From positions 1-35,759 of the forward strand of contig CAJTXL010000029.1 in NCBI GenBank assembly GCA_910583525.1: DNA of 35,759 nucleotides, written 5' to 3'. This document shows, in pieces, positions 24,298 through 31,771 of the stretch. A program made the translations under genes and the position numbers. A model generated the notes under the pieces. That model saw nothing but the letters and a program-made list of their open reading frames with translations. It was not told the origin of the DNA and ran no database searches. Position 1 is the stretch's first letter. Each line of letters starts with the position of its first letter. The DNA is from an uncultured Muribaculaceae bacterium. Its GTDB lineage: Bacteria > Bacteroidota > Bacteroidia > Bacteroidales > Muribaculaceae.

Positions 24298-24615
24298 TTA
24301 ATAATATCTGTTAATCGACAGGCCGAAAAGTTTTAGATGGATTGCGTTCTGCGATGATGGAGCATAGCGTGCTATGCGACTGAAGAGCAGGGCGCAAGAC
24401 ACTAAAAATTTTCGGAGGCGTTGCATTTTTCTTGAAAGCATAGTTTCTTAATTTCAATCGGGTGTTTTTAATATTAGTTCAGTCTTGGTGTCTTTTTGTT
24501 AACTTGCCCATTGTTCGTCGGTCGCATGGGAACCGCCATGCTCTCTCCTCGCAATGTGCAATTTAAGCAAAAATACACCAACCTGTCGCTTAACATATAT
24601 TATTAAACACCCTCT
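24289..24615. mobile_element. MITE-like non-autonomous element with 34-bp terminal inverted repeats
   Basis: The left end (24289-24322) and the right end (24582-24615) are inverted repeats matching at 32 of 34 positions; the outer 19 bases (AGAGGGTGTTTAATAATAT) are identical. The element is 327 bp, has no coding frame of note, and contains nested inverted repeats that can fold into one long hairpin (24323-24415) plus a smaller stem (GCATGG at 24524-24529 with CCATGC at 24536-24541). It fills the whole space between the 3' end of proS and the start of the glycosyltransferase gene, both on the reverse strand. No clear target-site duplication is visible. This accounts for the only non-coding gap above 300 bases. 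Confidence 0.75.
24323..24415. repeat. Long nested hairpin inside the MITE
   Basis: The outer arms CCGAAAAGTTTTAG (24323-24336) and 24402-24415 pair with one mismatch. The middle arms at 24342-24352 and 24387-24397 pair at all 11 positions if two G-U pairs are allowed. The tip GCATAGC-GT-GCTATGC (24362-24377) is a perfect palindrome around two bases. The three nested levels suggest a folded transcript or cruciform. Confidence 0.7.
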
Positions 24616-24620
24616 AGAAA

Positions 24621-26102
24621 TCAATAGTTACGTGCAATGATTACACGGCGCTTCGACGGCTTGCCGGTTACCATGCAGACTCCAGGCTCATCGTCGCCGT
24701 CGAGAGGTATGCAACGTATCGTGGCTTTCGTATCGGCCTTGATACGTTCTTCGGTCTCGGTAGTGCCGTCCCAATGGCAAAGGAAGAAACCGCCATTTTC
24801 AATGCGTGCCTTGAAGTCGTCGTAGCTGTCGCATACATATGTCTGACTGTCACGCATGGCAAGAGCCTTCTGATAAATGTTTGTCTGGATTTCTTCGAGC
24901 AAGGTGGCCACATAGTCGGCAATTCCGGCGAGGGGCGCGGAATGTTTCTCGAGAGTATCGCGGCGCATTACTTCGACCGTACCGTTCTCTATGTCGCGTG
25001 CTCCGAGCACAAGACGCACGGGCACACCCTTCAATTCGTAATCGGCAAATTTGAAGCCGGGACGTTTGTTCTCGGCATCGTCGTACTTCACCGAAATGCC
25101 GAGCTGACCGAGACGCTCTACAATAGGCATAACCTTGTCGGTGATTGCGGCAAGCTGTTCGGCATTCTTGTAGATGGGCACTATCACAACCTGTATCGGC
25201 GCAAGATGAGGAGGCAGCACAAGGCCGTTGTCGTCGGAGTGCGTCATGATGAGCGCTCCCATAAGGCGTGTCGACACGCCCCACGAGTTTGCCCACACAT
25301 ATTCGGGCTGGTTGTCGCGGTTTGCGAATGTAACGTCGAAAGCTTTGGCGAAATTCTGTCCGAGGTTATGCGATGTTCCTGCCTGCAGGGCCTTGCCGTC
25401 CTGCATCATGGCCTCTATGGTATAAGTGTTCAACGCACCGGCAAAACGCTCGTTTGCAGTCTTCACACCTATGGTGACGGGCATTGCCATATATTTTTCG
25501 GCGAAATCGGCGTAGAGCTTAATCATCTGCACAGTACGGGCCTGCGATTCTTCGGCCGTGGCGTGGGCGCAATGGCCTTCTTGCCACAGGAACTCGGAGG
25601 TACGCAGGAACATGCGTGTGCGCATCTCCCAACGCATCACATTGGCCCATTGGTTACACAGCACAGGCAGGTCGCGCCAGCTGTGTATCCAGTTCTTGTA
25701 CGTGCCCCAGATGATAGTCTCTGATGTCGGACGCACGATGAGTTCTTCTTCGAGCTTCGCTTCAGGGTCGACGATGACGCCGGTGCCGTTGGGGTCGTTC
25801 TTGAGACGGTAGTGTGTTACGACGGCACATTCTTTGGCAAATCCTTCTACATGCTCGGCCTCGCGGCAAAGAAATGATTTGGGTATAAGCAAGGGGAAAT
25901 AAGCGTTCTGAACGCCCGTCTCCTTGAACATGCGGTCCAAGGTCTGCTGCATCTTCTCCCAAATGGCATATCCGTAGGGTTTTATGACCATGCAGCCGCG
26001 GACTGCCGACTGTTCGGCAAGATCGGCCTTGACTACAAGCTCATTATACCATTGGGAATAATTTTCGGAGCGTTTTGTCAGGTTTTTTAGTTCTACAGCC
26101 AT
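24621..26102 (-). CDS. proS: Prolyl-tRNA synthetase (archaeal/eukaryotic type)
   Basis: ProRS charges tRNA-Pro. The 493-residue class II enzyme lacks the large bacterial editing insertion and matches the shorter archaeal/eukaryotic-like type used in Bacteroidota. Motif 1 (YGYAIWEKMQQTLDRMFKE), motif 2 (LIVRPTSETIIWGTYKNWI, then RTRMFLRTSEFLWQEGH) and motif 3 (STRLMGALIMTHSDDNGLVLPP) are all visible. The anticodon-binding domain (about 285-390) and a C-terminal zinc-like domain without a full cysteine set (ending RRVIIARNY) follow. Complete. It lies 34 bases downstream of the DUF3127 gene on the same strand, so the two probably share a transcript. Confidence 0.96.
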   Translation of the reverse strand: MAVELKNLTKRSENYSQWYNELVVKADLAEQSAVRGCMVIKPYGYAIWEKMQQTLDRMFKETGVQNAYFPLLIPKSFLCREAEHVEGFAKECAVVTHYRLKNDPNGTGVIVDPEAKLEEELIVRPTSETIIWGTYKNWIHSWRDLPVLCNQWANVMRWEMRTRMFLRTSEFLWQEGHCAHATAEESQARTVQMIKLYADFAEKYMAMPVTIGVKTANERFAGALNTYTIEAMMQDGKALQAGTSHNLGQNFAKAFDVTFANRDNQPEYVWANSWGVSTRLMGALIMTHSDDNGLVLPPHLAPIQVVIVPIYKNAEQLAAITDKVMPIVERLGQLGISVKYDDAENKRPGFKFADYELKGVPVRLVLGARDIENGTVEVMRRDTLEKHSAPLAGIADYVATLLEEIQTNIYQKALAMRDSQTYVCDSYDDFKARIENGGFFLCHWDGTTETEERIKADTKATIRCIPLDGDDEPGVCMVTGKPSKRRVIIARNY

Positions 26103-26136
26103 TGCAATCGTGACAGATATTGAAGTGACTTAAACT

Positions 26137-26505
26137 TTAGAATGGGAACTCGTCATCGCCGCCTGCAGGCATGGCCGGAGGCGGGGGAACCGCACCGGGA
26201 GCGGCTGCTACAGGTGCGCCGGCCGGTGCACCGGGTGCTTCGACATCGGCTCTCCAGCAACGGATGTCAGTGTACCAACGGCCATTGAACTCGCGCGATT
26301 CTATGTCGAAATATATTGTGGCCACCTGCCCTACCTGCAAGTTGATTTTATCGGCATTGTCACCGAAACATGTAAACGCGACCTTGCGAGGGAACTGGCC
26401 TTCGGTGTTTTCGAGCACATATTCTTTTTTCTTCCACGCGTTACCGGCTTTCGACACGCCGCTCACCTCGGGAAGCGCGTGGATGATAGTCCCTTTTATT
26501 TCCAT
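26137..26505 (-). CDS. DUF3127 protein with an SSB-like acidic C-terminal tip
   Basis: A 122-residue protein. Residues 1-88 match the DUF3127 domain, a small OB-fold-like module common in Bacteroidota (MEIKGTIIHALPEVSGVSKAGN, WKKKEYVLENTEGQFPRKVAF, then FNGRWYTDIRCWRAD). Residues about 92-114 are an Ala/Pro/Gly linker, and the last six residues are DDEFPF, close to the DDDIPF tip by which bacterial SSB proteins recruit repair and replication partners. Domain plus linker plus tip is the SSB layout, so a single-stranded nucleic-acid role is a reasonable hypothesis, not a demonstrated one. A consensus promoter lies just upstream. Confidence 0.88.
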   Translation of the reverse strand: MEIKGTIIHALPEVSGVSKAGNAWKKKEYVLENTEGQFPRKVAFTCFGDNADKINLQVGQVATIYFDIESREFNGRWYTDIRCWRADVEAPGAPAGAPVAAAPGAVPPPPAMPAGGDDEFPF

Positions 26506-26537
26506 TTTTTAACTTTAAAAATACTTTTTGTTTGGGG

Positions 26538-26569
26538 CAAAGTTACATATTTTTTCTTGTTACAGCAAG
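26538..26569 (-). promoter_or_regulatory. Promoter of the DUF3127-proS unit
   Basis: On the reverse strand CTTG (complement of 26566-26569) is followed by 20 bases and TAACTTTG (complement of 26538-26545), a perfect TAnnTTTG with a 3/4 -33 box. The predicted start is near 26534. Confidence 0.6.
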
Positions 26570-26572
26570 TTT

Positions 26573-26604
26573 TTTGCATAATCCGATTTTTTTATTGAAC
26601 TTTG
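26573..26604 (+). promoter_or_regulatory. Divergent forward promoter candidate
   Basis: TTTG (26573-26576), 20 bases, then GAACTTTG (26597-26604), seven of eight matches. Its -33 box sits three bases from the -33 box of the reverse promoter, so the two are back to back. It would give a leader of about 190 bases to the gene at 26801. Confidence 0.45.
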
Positions 26605-26653
26605 CCACAACGACAGGGATAACGGCAGGAAGTGTACAATCTGGCACCGCGCG

Positions 26654-26677
26654 GTTACAACATCGTTACAATTGTAA
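26654..26677. promoter_or_regulatory. Possible operator: GTTACAA direct repeat and 12-bp palindrome
   Basis: GTTACAA at 26654-26660 recurs at 26665-26671, one helical turn apart, and the second copy is half of the perfect palindrome TTACAATTGTAA (26666-26677). GTTACA also occurs at 26542 and 26559 inside the divergent promoter region. A binding site is possible but unproven. Confidence 0.35.
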
Positions 26678-26800
26678 AAAGTATGTAATTGATTAAAATT
26701 TTGTCAACAAAATTCCGGCTCATCAGTTATAAAAGTAGTGCATACGCAAGCCGCACAGGCAAAGAATTGCAGAAAAACCACACAGTATTCAGATTGTAAG

Positions 26801-27157
26801 ATGATTACCAAGAAAGTTATCCAAACCCTATATAAAAAATACCGCAAGCTACCGGAAAGCCCCGATTGCCTGGACATGCCTCTACTGTTCAACTACGCGT
26901 CGAGGCACCACAACATCACCATTGATATGGACGGTCCGGTAGACACGTTGGTGATACGAAGCATAGACCCCGACTCCCCTTTTCACCGAATACCTCTCGA
27001 ACGCATACACGCAATTGTGCCTTTCGAAGAATGGGTAGCCATCGTCCTGCACTCGTCAATTATATTCCTGAGCCGTGTCAACTCAAAAGTCAGCGTTCAT
27101 GTGCGCACACATGAACCGTCGCTGTTCGACAGAATATCCGATTTTTTCCGCCGCTGA
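26801..27157 (+). CDS. Conserved-looking hypothetical protein
   Basis: I do not recognise the family. From the ATG at 26801 the protein has 118 residues, soluble, without a signal peptide; the frame is open from 26738, but the extra N-terminal part reads as non-coding. A basic helix (ITKKVIQTLYKKYRKLPES) precedes an alpha/beta region (ITIDMDGPVDTLVIRSI, ERIHAIVPFEEWVAIVLHSSIIFLSR), and the C-terminus ends DRISDFFRR. It lies between the DUF3127/proS promoter region and rpsP; the rpsP promoter starts 22 bases after its stop. Base use looks like the core genome, so it is probably real and native. Confidence 0.7.
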   Translation: MITKKVIQTLYKKYRKLPESPDCLDMPLLFNYASRHHNITIDMDGPVDTLVIRSIDPDSPFHRIPLERIHAIVPFEEWVAIVLHSSIIFLSRVNSKVSVHVRTHEPSLFDRISDFFRR

Positions 27158-27178
27158 TTTGCAGGCCCTCAAAGATTA

Positions 27179-27210
27179 TTTGGAATATTGGAAAATAAAG
27201 CGTACCTTTG
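27179..27210 (+). promoter_or_regulatory. Perfect promoter of rpsP
   Basis: TTTG (27179-27182), exactly 20 bases, TACCTTTG (27203-27210): perfect in both boxes. The predicted start is near 27213, giving a leader of about 34 bases, rich in A. Confidence 0.75.
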
Positions 27211-27247
27211 CGCCGCAAAACAATACAAAACCAATTAAACAAAACAA

Positions 27248-27775
27248 ATGGCTACAAAAATCAGATTACAACGCCATGGCCGCAAGGACTATGCGTTTTA
27301 TCCTATTGTAATCGCCGATAGCAGGGCACCACGAGATGGTAGATTTATTGAAAGGATAGGTTCCTATAATCCGAACACTAATCCTGCTACAATCACTCTC
27401 AATTTCGAGCGGGCTTTGTATTGGGTGACTGTCGGCGCACAACCCACCGACACCGTGCGTTCAATTCTTTCCAACGAAGGCGTGCTTATGATGAAGCATC
27501 TCCTCGGTGGCGTTAAGAAAGGCGCTTTCGACCAGGCAGAAGCAGAAAAACGCTTCAATGCATGGAAAGCTAAAAAAGACGCAAAAACAAACGCACTGAA
27601 GACTTCGATGGCCGACAAGCGCGAACTCGACGCAAAACAGCGCCTTGAAGCAGAAACCGCCAAGAACAAGGCTAAAGCCGAACTCGTGGCTAAGAAAAAA
27701 GCCGACGCTGCCGCCGCAGCTGAAGCCGCCGCAGCTCCCGCTGCCGAAGAAACTGAAGCTCCCGCCGCAGAATAA
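27248..27775 (+). CDS. rpsP: 30S ribosomal protein S16 with extended C-terminus
   Basis: S16 is an assembly protein of the 30S subunit. The conserved core occupies residues 1 to about 85 (MATKIRLQRHGRKDYAFYPIV, DSRAPRDGRFIERIGSYNPN, RALYWVTVGAQPTDTVRSIL). Residues about 95-175 form a Lys/Ala/Glu-rich low-complexity tail, so the protein has 175 residues against about 82 in E. coli. Such tails are usual in Bacteroidota S16. The gene has its own consensus promoter and its own terminator, so it is a single-gene transcript here, unlike the rpsP-rimM-trmD-rplS operon of proteobacteria. Confidence 0.95.
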   Translation: MATKIRLQRHGRKDYAFYPIVIADSRAPRDGRFIERIGSYNPNTNPATITLNFERALYWVTVGAQPTDTVRSILSNEGVLMMKHLLGGVKKGAFDQAEAEKRFNAWKAKKDAKTNALKTSMADKRELDAKQRLEAETAKNKAKAELVAKKKADAAAAAEAAAAPAAEETEAPAAE

Positions 27776-27799
27776 CGCAGCTCCAAGCTTCTCGATACT

Positions 27800-27844
27800 A
27801 AAAAGGGTGTGTCCGCTATCTTTATGCCGGCACGCCCTTTTTTA
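27800..27844 (+). terminator. Intrinsic terminator after rpsP
   Basis: AAAAGGGTGTG (27801-27811) pairs with CACGCCCTTTT (27831-27841) over 11 pairs including one G-U, with a 19-base loop, and runs into further T residues. It separates rpsP from ileS. Confidence 0.85.
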
Positions 27845-27873
27845 CTCAACATCGCACCATACTTTTCTTGACT

Positions 27874-30800
27874 ATGAAGAAATTCAAAGAATATAACGGC
27901 CTAAACCTGTCGGAGCTTAACAAAGAAATGCTCGAACAGTGGAATGCCGACCACCTCTTCGAGCAGAGCGTGGCACTGCGCGAAGGCGCCCCCTCGTTTG
28001 TGTTCTACGAAGGCCCCCCGTCGGCCAACGGCATGCCGGGCATACACCATGTGATGGGCCGCACAATCAAAGACCTTTTCTGCCGCTACAAGACAATGAA
28101 AGGTTTCCATGTGAAGCGTAAAGCCGGTTGGGACACCCACGGTCTACCCGTAGAACTCGGTGTAGAACGCTCGCTCGGCATCACAAAAGAAGACATCGGC
28201 AAAAAGATATCTGTCGACGAATACAACGACGCATGCCGCCGCGAAGTGATGAAATATACCCGTGAATGGGAAACCCTCACAAACCGCATGGGCTACTGGG
28301 TCGATACCACAGACCCGTATATAACATACGACAACCGCTATATCGAGTCTGTATGGTGGCTTCTCGCGCGCCTATACGGCAAAGGTCTCCTCTACAAAGG
28401 ATACACCATACAGCCCTACTCCCCTGCCGCCGGAACGGGTCTCAGCTCGCACGAACTGAACCAGCCGGGGTGCTACCGCGACGTCAAAGACACCACCTGC
28501 ATAGCACAATTCACGCTCAAAGACCCTCTGCCTGCAATGCAGGGCTGGGGAAAGGCCTGCATGCTGGCATGGACAACGACACCGTGGACACTGCCCTCGA
28601 ACACAGCACTGTGCGTCGGGCCGACAATCCGATATGCAATCGTGCGCACATATAATCCATATTCGGGCGAGCCGGTAACCGTAACCGTAGCAGAAGAACT
28701 CGTAAGTTCGATTTTCAATCCCAAAGCCCGTGAAATCGCCCTTGAAGACTACAGCAAAGGCGACAAACTCGTTCCCTACGAAATAGTCAGCACGCTCACA
28801 GGCGCCGAACTCGTAGGCCTGCACTATGAGCAGCTTCTTCCATGGGTGAACCCGGGCGAAGGAGCTTTCAGAGTCATTGCCGGCGACTACGTAACCACCG
28901 AAGACGGCACGGGCATCGTCCACATAGCCGGCACTTTCGGCGCAGACGACCTCCGTGTTTCCAAACAGGCCGGAATACCGCCTCTGCACCTTATCGACCG
29001 CGACGGCAACATCCGTCCGATGGTCGACCTCACAGGACGCTTCTACCGCATCGAAGACCTCGACCCCGACTTTGTGGCATCGATGGTCGACGTACCGCTG
29101 TACTCCAAATGGGCCGGACGCTATGTCAAGAACGCCTATGACCCCGACGCCACCGCCGAGACGGAAACGCTCGACGTTGCCATCTGCATGGACTTGAAGG
29201 CCGAAGGCAAAGCGTTCAAAATCGAAAAACACGTCCACAACTACCCCCATTGCTGGCGCACCGACAAGCCGGTGCTCTACTATCCGCTCGACAGCTGGTT
29301 CATCCGCTCGACAGCAATGCGCGAAAGGCTAATGGAGCTAAACGCCACAATCAAATGGAAGCCGACATCGACCGGCACAGGACGTTTCGGCAAATGGCTC
29401 GAAAACCTCCAGGACTGGAACCTCTCGCGCAGCCGATACTGGGGCACTCCGCTGCCGATATGGCGCACTGAAAGCGGCGAAGAAGAACTGTGCATCGACA
29501 GCGTAGCAACACTCTATGCCGAAATCGACAAAGCCGTCGACGCAGGCATCATGAAGAGCAATCCCCTGCGCGACAAAGGCTTCGTGCCGGGCGACTACTC
29601 AGCAGAAAACTACGACCGCATCGACCTGCACCGCCCATATGTCGACGACATCATCCTCGTTTCGCCTTCCGGCAAACCTATGAAACGCGAAACAGACCTC
29701 ATCGACGTATGGTTCGACTCAGGCTCTATGCCATATGCGCAGCTGCACTACCCCTTCGAAAACAAAGAAGCCTTCGACCGCGGCGACCTCTACCCGGCCG
29801 ACTTCATTGCGGAGGGCGTCGACCAGACACGAGGCTGGTTCTTCACGCTTCATGCCATAGCCACGATGGCTTTCGACTCGATAGCGTTCAAGACAGTCAT
29901 ATCCAATGGTCTCGTGCTTGACAAAAACGGCGAAAAAATGTCGAAACGCAAAGGCAATGCCGTAGACCCGTTCGACAGCATAGAGAAATTCGGCTCCGAC
30001 CCCTTGCGCTGGTACATGATTTCGTGCTCGTCGCCGTGGGACAACCTCAAATACGACAGCGACGGCGTCGCCGAGGTGTCGCGTAAATTTTTCTCCACGC
30101 TCTCGAACACCTACAACTTCTTTGCAATGTATGCCAATGTCGACGGTTTCTCAGGCACAGAAGAACAGGTAGCGCTATCGGAACGTCCCGAACTTGACCG
30201 CTGGATATTGTCGCTGCTCAACACGCTCGTCGCGCATGTCGAAGAATCGCTCGACGATTACGAACCGACACGTGCTGTGCGCGAAATCAGCGAGTTTGTG
30301 CTCGACAAACTGTCGAACTGGTACGTAAGGCTCAACCGCAAACGTTTCTGGAGCCGCGGCCTCGACACCGACAAGCTCGCCGCCTACCAGACCCTGCGCA
30401 CGTGCCTGCTCACAATATCCAAACTGATGGCGCCCGTGGCACCGTTCTTCAGCGACAGGCTTTTCCGCGACCTCACCGACGGCTCCGAAACGAAATCGGT
30501 GCACTTGGCCGACTTCCCCAAAGTAGACGAGACAGCAATCGACACCGCACTTGAAGAACGGATGGACATTGCACAGCGGCTCACCTCGCTGGTGCTCTCT
30601 CTGCGTAAAAAAGCGAACATAAAGGTACGCCAACCCCTTGCAAAAATGCTCGTTCCGGCAGCCGACGGACATGCCGCACAAGTCCTGGAAGCCATTTCCG
30701 ACATCGTAAAGACTGAGGTCAACGTCAAACGGCTCGAAATCGTAGCTTCCGACAACGAAGTATTCGTAAAACGCGTCGACCCCGACTTCAAGAAGCTCGG

Positions 30801-31290
30801 ACCCAAATTCGGAAAACAGATGAAACAGGCAGCGGCCATGCTAAAAGCCCTCGACCGCAACCGTATAGCCGAACTCGAACGCGACGGCCACATTGTCCTC
30901 GACATTGACGGCACAGAGCACACCGTCGACATCGCCGATGTAAAAATCATATCGGAAGACATTCCCGGATGGCTCGTCGCCAACGAAGACGCACTCACCG
31001 TTGCGCTCGACATCGACATCACGCCCGAACTGTTCCGCGAAGGCCTCGCACGCGAAATCATCAACCGAGTGCAGAATCTGCGGAAAAAACGCGGCTACGA
31101 CATAACAGACCACATCGTGCTGCGCTTCCTTCCGGGGCCTGAAATAGACGATGTCATCAAAGAATACGGCGATTACATCGCAACCCAAGTTCTTGCCGAC
31201 GCCGTAACAGTGGCCGACACCGACAATTCTGAAATAGAGATACTCGATATCGACGACCTCAAGCTCGGAACGGTAATAACATTATCCTGA
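27874..31290 (+). CDS. ileS: Isoleucyl-tRNA synthetase
   Basis: IleRS charges tRNA-Ile and edits mischarged valine. From the ATG at 27874 (preferred over an in-frame TTG two codons earlier) it has 1138 residues. The nucleotide-binding motif at residues 56-59 reads GIHH, where many IleRS have HIGH, within GPPSANGMPGIHHVMGRT; the KMSKR loop is at 688-692. Other class I features are RKAGWDTHGLPVELGVE, the editing CP1 region (AWTTTPWTLPSNTAL, then GTGIVHIAGTFGADD) and DVWFDSGSMPYAQLHYP. The anticodon-binding helical domain follows. The long eukaryote-like form and the GIHH variant are, as I remember, normal for Bacteroidota and associated with low mupirocin sensitivity. Intact. Confidence 0.96.
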   Translation: MKKFKEYNGLNLSELNKEMLEQWNADHLFEQSVALREGAPSFVFYEGPPSANGMPGIHHVMGRTIKDLFCRYKTMKGFHVKRKAGWDTHGLPVELGVERSLGITKEDIGKKISVDEYNDACRREVMKYTREWETLTNRMGYWVDTTDPYITYDNRYIESVWWLLARLYGKGLLYKGYTIQPYSPAAGTGLSSHELNQPGCYRDVKDTTCIAQFTLKDPLPAMQGWGKACMLAWTTTPWTLPSNTALCVGPTIRYAIVRTYNPYSGEPVTVTVAEELVSSIFNPKAREIALEDYSKGDKLVPYEIVSTLTGAELVGLHYEQLLPWVNPGEGAFRVIAGDYVTTEDGTGIVHIAGTFGADDLRVSKQAGIPPLHLIDRDGNIRPMVDLTGRFYRIEDLDPDFVASMVDVPLYSKWAGRYVKNAYDPDATAETETLDVAICMDLKAEGKAFKIEKHVHNYPHCWRTDKPVLYYPLDSWFIRSTAMRERLMELNATIKWKPTSTGTGRFGKWLENLQDWNLSRSRYWGTPLPIWRTESGEEELCIDSVATLYAEIDKAVDAGIMKSNPLRDKGFVPGDYSAENYDRIDLHRPYVDDIILVSPSGKPMKRETDLIDVWFDSGSMPYAQLHYPFENKEAFDRGDLYPADFIAEGVDQTRGWFFTLHAIATMAFDSIAFKTVISNGLVLDKNGEKMSKRKGNAVDPFDSIEKFGSDPLRWYMISCSSPWDNLKYDSDGVAEVSRKFFSTLSNTYNFFAMYANVDGFSGTEEQVALSERPELDRWILSLLNTLVAHVEESLDDYEPTRAVREISEFVLDKLSNWYVRLNRKRFWSRGLDTDKLAAYQTLRTCLLTISKLMAPVAPFFSDRLFRDLTDGSETKSVHLADFPKVDETAIDTALEERMDIAQRLTSLVLSLRKKANIKVRQPLAKMLVPAADGHAAQVLEAISDIVKTEVNVKRLEIVASDNEVFVKRVDPDFKKLGPKFGKQMKQAAAMLKALDRNRIAELERDGHIVLDIDGTEHTVDIADVKIISEDIPGWLVANEDALTVALDIDITPELFREGLAREIINRVQNLRKKRGYDITDHIVLRFLPGPEIDDVIKEYGDYIATQVLADAVTVADTDNSEIEILDIDDLKLGTVITLS

Positions 31291-31302
31291 CCTTACAACA
31301 AG

Positions 31303-31336
31303 TGCTGCCCGGCTGCAACAAGCCTGCCGGGCAGCA
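31303..31336 (+). terminator. Hairpin between ileS and the DksA-like gene
   Basis: TGCTGCCCGGC (31303-31313) pairs perfectly with 31326-31336 (11 bp, 12-base loop). The next bases are TATAATTAT, not a T-run, so it may be a weak terminator or an mRNA processing/stability hairpin rather than a full stop. Confidence 0.55.
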
Positions 31337-31376
31337 TATAATTATCCACCACACTCTCTTCAAGAAACGAACAATC

Positions 31377-31757
31377 ATGGGCGAACAACCAAGATACTCA
31401 GATGCCGAACTCGAGGAGTTCCGCCAGATAATACTCGATAAAATCGAAAAGGCCACTGCGCTCTACGACGAGCTGTGCGCCTCTTTGCGAAACAGCGACG
31501 GCAACGACACCGCCGACACGTCACCCACATTCAAGGTGCTCGAAGAAGGCGCAAACACACTCGAACGCGAAGCCAACGCCCGCCTGGCCGAACGCCAACG
31601 GCAATTCATATCGCATCTGCGGGCAGCGCTTGTCAGAATTGACAACAAGACATACGGCATCTGCCGCGCCACAGGCAAACTGATACCCAAAGAACGGCTG
31701 CGCGCCGTGCCACACGCCACCCTGTGCGTCGAAGAGAAAAACAACCCGAACCATTGA
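31377..31757 (+). CDS. DksA/TraR-family transcription factor with degenerate zinc site
   Basis: A 126-residue DksA-like protein; the ATG at 31377 is chosen because the upstream open frame runs through the hairpin. Residues 9-95 form the helical coiled-coil part (SDAELEEFRQIILDKIEKA, ANARLAERQRQFISHL), which in DksA inserts into the secondary channel of RNA polymerase. The zinc-finger region reads YGICRATGKLIPKERLRAVP and TLCVEEK. Only two of the four expected cysteines remain, so it probably folds without zinc, as I recall for other Bacteroidota members. It likely modulates transcription during the stringent response. It lies 14 bases before lspA. Confidence 0.85.
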   Translation: MGEQPRYSDAELEEFRQIILDKIEKATALYDELCASLRNSDGNDTADTSPTFKVLEEGANTLEREANARLAERQRQFISHLRAALVRIDNKTYGICRATGKLIPKERLRAVPHATLCVEEKNNPNH

Positions 31758-31771
31758 CAAAAAAACTGCCT

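Noticed and set aside
24416..24581. A degraded insertion sequence or small RNA gene in the right half of the MITE
   Set aside because: No transposase-like reading frame or promoter was found there; only one 6-bp stem is visible.
24774..25724. A 316-codon forward open frame opposite proS
   Set aside because: It is antisense to the conserved ProRS motifs, is Cys/His-rich low-quality sequence and has no promoter; a shadow frame.
27600..27775. The Lys/Ala-rich end of rpsP as a separate gene or frameshift
   Set aside because: It is continuous and in frame with S16, and such tails are usual in Bacteroidota S16 proteins.
28372..29250. A 292-codon reverse open frame inside ileS
   Set aside because: It lies wholly antisense to conserved IleRS sequence, has no recognisable domain, and results from the GC-biased codon use of the real gene.
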